DNA of 64,000 nt from Candidatus Ribeiella danica (lineage in GTDB: Bacteria > Chloroflexota > Chloroflexia > Chloroflexales > Roseiflexaceae): contig JADKFS010000001.1 of NCBI GenBank assembly GCA_016717335.1, positions 434,001-498,000 on the forward strand, written 5' to 3'. Below, in pieces: positions 60,576 to 64,000 of the stretch. The first letter of the stretch is position 1, and every line of letters begins with the position of its first letter. The notes under the pieces were generated by a model that saw only the letters and a list, made by a program, of their open reading frames with translations, was not told the DNA's origin and did not search any database. The translations under genes and the position numbers were made by a program.

Positions 60576-61442
60576 ATGCAGATCGGGGTGGTCTTCCCGC
60601 AGACCGAGATCGGCGACGATCCGGTCGCCATTCGCGACTATGCCCAGGCGATCGAGCAGATGGGCTACCGGCACATCGTCGCCTACGATCACGTGCTCGG
60701 CGCCGACACCGCCGGCCGGCCGGACTGGCGCGGCCCCTACACCAGCGCGACGCAGTTCCACGAGCCGCTCGTGCTGTTCGCCTACCTTGCCGGGCTGACC
60801 CGCCAGGTCGAGCTGGTCACCGGCGTGATCATCCTGCCGCAGCGCCAGGCCGCGCTGGTGGCCAAGCAGGCCGCCGAGGTCGACCTGCTCAGCGGCGGCC
60901 GGCTGCGCCTGGGCGTTGGGATCGGCTGGAACCCGGTCGAGTACCAGGCGCTGGGCGAGGAGTTCCACAACCGCGGCGCGCGGCTCGAGGAGCAGATCGC
61001 CGTGCTGCGGGCGCTGTGGGCCGCGCCGGTGGTCACGTTCCGCGGGCGCTGGCACCAGATCGAGGCGGCCGGCATCAACCCGCTGCCGGTCCAGCGGCCG
61101 ATCCCAATCTGGCTGGGCGGGTCCGCCGACGCGGCGATCGAGCGCGCCGGCCGGATCGGCGACGGCTGGATGCCCCAGCGCCCGCCGGACGACCAGTCGC
61201 GCCGCCAGGTCGAGCTGCTGCGCGGCGCGGCAAGCGCGGCCGGCCGGCCCGCGGGCGCGGTCGGCGTCGAGGCGCGACTGTCGATCGGGACGACGCCCGA
61301 GGCCGAGTGGGCACGCTTCGTCGAGGGCTGGCGCGCGCTGGGCGCCACGCACCTGTCCGTCAACACCATGGGCGCCGGGCTGGCCGCGCCGCACGATCAC
61401 GTCGAGGCGCTGCGGCGCGTGAAGGATGCGCTGGGCGTCTAG
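60576..61442 (+). CDS. LLM-class F420-dependent oxidoreductase
   Basis: 288 residues from the ATG at 60576 with GGAG upstream. The luciferase-like monooxygenase barrel opens with MQIGVVFPQTEIG. Characteristic stretches are HIVAYDHVLG, ELVTGVIILPQRQAALVAKQ, DLLSGGRLRLGVGIGWNPVEY, and PIPIWLGGSADAAIERAGRI. This is the F420-dependent subgroup (TIGR03619-like), whose members reduce or oxidise small molecules with coenzyme F420, although an FMN-dependent member is possible. Substrate unknown. It has its own promoter and a hairpin follows, so it is probably monocistronic. Confidence 0.88.
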   Translation: MQIGVVFPQTEIGDDPVAIRDYAQAIEQMGYRHIVAYDHVLGADTAGRPDWRGPYTSATQFHEPLVLFAYLAGLTRQVELVTGVIILPQRQAALVAKQAAEVDLLSGGRLRLGVGIGWNPVEYQALGEEFHNRGARLEEQIAVLRALWAAPVVTFRGRWHQIEAAGINPLPVQRPIPIWLGGSADAAIERAGRIGDGWMPQRPPDDQSRRQVELLRGAASAAGRPAGAVGVEARLSIGTTPEAEWARFVEGWRALGATHLSVNTMGAGLAAPHDHVEALRRVKDALGV

Positions 61443-61484
61443 CACGCTTGCGGCGCGGGGGCTTGGGGTTTATAAATCGCAAAC

Positions 61485-61668
61485 CTGTCAGGTGGCGGTA
61501 TGTACGGTGCTGCCTGTGCGCGCGTCACCTGCCGCCACCTGACAGTCTTCTCCTGTTAGGGGCGGGGGTGAAGACTAGCAGGTGTCGGGGTTGCGGCGGC
61601 GCCGCAACCCCGACACCTGCCAGGAATCCCCCCTCTCCCGTCTGGGAGAGGGGGCAGGGGGTGAGGGC
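61485..61668 (+). terminator. Cluster of three inverted repeats after the LLM gene
   Basis: CTGTCAGGTGGCGG at 61485-61498 pairs with 61532-61545. A 20-pair perfect palindrome (61578-61597 with 61601-61620, loop GGC) follows. The third is a copy of the CCCCTCTCCC...GGGAGAGGGG dispersed hairpin at about 61630-61660. Any of them could end LLM transcription. The interval up to 61734 shows no gene. Confidence 0.5.
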
Positions 61669-61734
61669 CTGCCGCGCATCAGAATGCGCTCGAGAAACTC
61701 CCCGAAAGAGAAAATAGAAAGGGAAAGCAAACCA

Positions 61735-62070
61735 ATGACCACATCTGGTCTCCAGATCGAGAAGCTGGCCGAGGGCCAGGGCGCCGCGCCAAAGGCCGGC
61801 GACAAGGTCTCGGTGCACTACACCGGCTGGCTGCTGGACGGCAAGAAGTTCGACAGCTCGCGCGACCGCGGGCAGCCGTTTACGTTCACGCTCGGGCGCG
61901 GGCAGGTGATCAAAGGATGGGATCAGGGCGTCGCGACGATGCACGTCGGCGACAAGATCCGCCTGACGATCCCGCCGGAGCTTGGCTACGGCGCCCGCGG
62001 CGCCGGCGGGGTCATCCCGCCGAACGCGACCCTGATCTTCGAGGTCGAGCTGCTGGACGTACTCCGGTAG
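61735..62070 (+). CDS. FKBP-type peptidyl-prolyl cis-trans isomerase
   Basis: 111 residues, a single FKBP domain with no signal peptide, so cytoplasmic. Active-site features are present: VSVHYTGWLLDGKKFDSSRD, PFTFTLGRGQVIKGWDQGV, then PPELGYGARGAGGVIPPNAT and LIFEVELLDV. This closely follows the human FKBP12-like fold. The enzyme speeds up cis-trans isomerisation of prolyl bonds during folding. AAAGGG lies upstream of the ATG at 61735. It precedes the mutarotase gene by 87 bases. Confidence 0.95.
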   Translation: MTTSGLQIEKLAEGQGAAPKAGDKVSVHYTGWLLDGKKFDSSRDRGQPFTFTLGRGQVIKGWDQGVATMHVGDKIRLTIPPELGYGARGAGGVIPPNATLIFEVELLDVLR

Positions 62071-62157
62071 TCGGTAGTCAGTAGTCAGTACTCCATCCCA
62101 GATACCGATTGCCGGCGATAGACTACTGCTTTATGTGGCAACAGACACGAGGAACCA

Positions 62158-63060
62158 ATGCACCTCGACCTACAGGCTCTCAACGACCAGTTCGCCATCC
62201 CGGATCAGATCGCGTTCGTGTCGGGGCCGGGCGACCTGGTGGTCGCCGAGGTCCGCAACCGGCACGCGACGGCGACGGTCGCGCTCCAGGGCGGGCAGGT
62301 GGTCAGCTTCCAGCCGCACGGCCAGGCGCCGGTGCTGTTCGTTAGCCGCCAGGCGATCTTCCGCCCCGGCGCGTCGATCCGCGGCGGCATCCCCGTCTGC
62401 TGGCCGTGGTTCGCGCAGCACCCGACCGACCCGGCCAAGCCGATGCACGGCTTCGCCCGCAAGGCGCCCTGGGAGGTGCTGGCGACGGCCATGACCGAGG
62501 AGGCGACCGAGCTGCGGCTGACGCTCGCCGACAGCGAGGAGACGCAGGCGCTCTGGCCGCACACCTTCGCGCTGGAGCTGGCCGTCACCGTCGGGGCGCA
62601 GCTGCAGGTCGAGCTGATCGCGCGGAACACCGGCGAGGCGCCGTTCACATGCGGCGGCGCGCTGCACAGCTACTTCCAGGTCGGCGACGTCACGACGATC
62701 GCCATCCACGGGCTGGACGGCGATACGTATGTCGATAAGGTCGACTCCGGCCTGCGGAAGGCCCAGCGCGGGCCGGTGACGATCGGCGCGGAGACCGACC
62801 GGATCTACCTCGACACCACCGCCGATTGCCTGATCGAGGACCCCGCGCTGTGGCGCCAGATCCGAGTCGCCAAAGAGGGCAGCCGGACGACCGTGGTCTG
62901 GAATCCGTGGGCCGACAAGGCCGCGGCGATCGCCGACTTCGGCCCCGAGGAGTACCAGACGATGGTCTGCGTCGAGACGGCCAACGCCGCGGACGACACC
63001 GCGACGGTGGCGCCGGGCGCCGAGCACCGCGTCAGCCTGACGATCGGAGTCGAGACATGA
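62158..63060 (+). CDS. D-hexose-6-phosphate mutarotase (YeaD-like)
   Basis: 300 residues, with GAGGAA upstream of the ATG at 62158. Family features: ALQGGQVVSFQPHGQAPVLF, SIRGGIPVCWPWFAQH with the Arg/Gly/Cys-Trp core, HGFARKAPWEVL, the catalytic His in ALHSYFQVGD, and VVWNPWADKAAAIADF with the late Glu in MVCVETAN. The enzyme interconverts alpha and beta anomers of glucose-6-phosphate and related sugars, in line with sugar use by this organism. Its stop overlaps the start of the S9 peptidase gene (ATGA), so the two are translationally coupled. Confidence 0.92.
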   Translation: MHLDLQALNDQFAIPDQIAFVSGPGDLVVAEVRNRHATATVALQGGQVVSFQPHGQAPVLFVSRQAIFRPGASIRGGIPVCWPWFAQHPTDPAKPMHGFARKAPWEVLATAMTEEATELRLTLADSEETQALWPHTFALELAVTVGAQLQVELIARNTGEAPFTCGGALHSYFQVGDVTTIAIHGLDGDTYVDKVDSGLRKAQRGPVTIGAETDRIYLDTTADCLIEDPALWRQIRVAKEGSRTTVVWNPWADKAAAIADFGPEEYQTMVCVETANAADDTATVAPGAEHRVSLTIGVET

Positions 63061-64000
63061 CCCACGACCGCGCGCCGGCTCTGCCGATCGAGACGATTGC
63101 GACCTATCCGCTGCCGGGGATGGCTGTCCCCGGCGAGATCGCGTTCAGCCCCGACGACCGGCTGATCTCCTTCCTGTGGAGCCCGGATCGCAGCCTGACG
63201 CGCCAGCTGTTCGCCTTCGACCCGGCCACCGGCGCGCGCAGCCTGCTGGCGAGCGCGCCGGGCGGCGGCGCGACCGAGGAGAATATCTCGCTCGAGGAGA
63301 AGCTGCGGCGCGAGCGGGCGCGCCAGCGCGAGCTCGGCGTCACCTACTACGCCTGGGCGCGCCACGCCGATCGTATCCTGCTGCCGCTGCGGGGCGATAT
63401 CTATGTGCAAGACGGACCAGGCGCATCGCCGCGGCAGATCCTCGACAGCGCGGGCACGCCCGCGCTCGACCCGCAGCTCTCGCCCGACGGGGCGTGGGTC
63501 GCCTACGTGCAGGACGCTGAGCTGTACGTGCTGCCGGCCGACGGCGGCGAGCCGCGCCAGCTGACCACGGGCGCGCGCGGCTCCGGCAAGACCAACGGCC
63601 TGGCCGAGTACATCGCGCAGGAGGAGATGCACCGCCGGCACGGGTTCTGGTGGGCGCCCGACAGCCGATCGATCGCGTTCGAGGAAGTCGACGAGACCCA
63701 TATCCCGGTCTACCGGATCGTCCACCAGGGCAAGCCGGGCGTCGGCGAGGGCGCGCAGGAGGACCACCGCTACCCGTTCGCGGGCCAGCCCAACGCGCGC
63801 GTGCGGCTCGGCGTCGTCCCGATCGAGGGCGGCGGGCCGGCCTGGATGGACCTCGGCGCTGACCCGGACATCTACCTCGCGCGCGTCCGCTGGCTGCCCG
63901 ACGGCGGGCTGGCAGCGCAGATCGAGAATCGCGAGCAGACCGCGCTCGACCTGGTGCGGTTCGACCCGCGCAGCGGCGCGCGACGAACCCTGCTGCGCGA
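63057..64000 (+). CDS. S9-family peptidase (dipeptidyl peptidase IV-like), N-terminal part
   Basis: 314 residues are visible and the gene runs past the window end. The start overlaps the mutarotase stop. The visible part is the beta-propeller domain of DPP IV-type enzymes, with repeated blades such as IAFSPDDRLISFLWSPD, DPQLSPDGAWVAYVQD and FWWAPDSRSIAFEEVDE. The substrate-binding double Glu region is AEYIAQEEMHRRHGFWWAPD. The catalytic Ser-Asp-His domain is outside the window. No signal peptide is seen, which suggests a cytoplasmic enzyme releasing N-terminal X-Pro dipeptides. Confidence 0.9.
   Translation, partial: MTHDRAPALPIETIATYPLPGMAVPGEIAFSPDDRLISFLWSPDRSLTRQLFAFDPATGARSLLASAPGGGATEENISLEEKLRRERARQRELGVTYYAWARHADRILLPLRGDIYVQDGPGASPRQILDSAGTPALDPQLSPDGAWVAYVQDAELYVLPADGGEPRQLTTGARGSGKTNGLAEYIAQEEMHRRHGFWWAPDSRSIAFEEVDETHIPVYRIVHQGKPGVGEGAQEDHRYPFAGQPNARVRLGVVPIEGGGPAWMDLGADPDIYLARVRWLPDGGLAAQIENREQTALDLVRFDPRSGARRTLLR

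Overview
The window is a high-GC bacterial chromosome segment, most plausibly from the Chloroflexota (Chloroflexales/Roseiflexaceae-like). This is an inference from gene content: recA-recX next to obg, pyrG and a housekeeping sigma gene, ANTAR and STAS regulators, a Cas02710-type CARF gene, multidomain secreted glycosidases with a shared C-terminal module, and abundant GC-rich dispersed repeats. No rRNA or CRISPR array is visible. Two tRNA genes (Pro-UGG, Arg-CCU) are present.

Layout. 1-15.8 kb is mostly core: truncated sugar-phosphate transferase, obg, tatA, tRNA-Pro, a sigma-70 gene with a consensus promoter and leader hairpin, pyrG, a possible small RNA, an MBL-fold hydrolase, recX, recA, a sortase with a duplicated 5' end, an anchored beta-helix protein, a serine hydrolase, an ANTAR response regulator and tRNA-Arg. 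15.8-29 kb is accessory: an IS630 remnant, a terpene-cyclase-fold protein, a patatin-like lipase with cyclic-nucleotide-binding domains paired with an FHA-ABC transporter, a STAS sensor, a kinase-like APH protein, a GNAT enzyme whose stop codon lies in a MITE-like element, a HEAT-repeat protein and an EEP-fold hydrolase. 29-33.6 kb holds a small secreted Gly-rich peptide and a CARF-WYL gene pair flanked by direct copies of a GC-rich repeat. 33.6-51 kb is a secreted carbohydrate-degradation cluster, all on the minus strand: three GH3 proteins and one CE1-like esterase, sharing a near-identical C-terminal module of about 280 residues. 51.4-57.7 kb holds regulators: a LuxR-type response regulator, an XRE/NB-ARC/TPR regulator with an octamer repeat in its coding sequence, and a PAS-GAF histidine kinase. 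57.8-64 kb has the longest copy of the GC-rich repeat, an overlapping BrkB-FRG pair, an LLM oxidoreductase, an FKBP isomerase, a hexose-phosphate mutarotase and the start of an S9 peptidase.

How it may work together. The GH3 and esterase enzymes are probably exported by the general secretory route and would release sugars from beta-glucan or acylated hemicellulose. The shared C-terminal module is likely a surface-retention or export tag (inference). The adjacent response regulator and NB-ARC/TPR protein are candidates for control of the cluster. CARF-WYL is a CRISPR-accessory type pair found here without cas effector genes. Several short tandem repeats of 7 or 8 bp lie inside coding sequences, where unit loss or gain would shift the frame.
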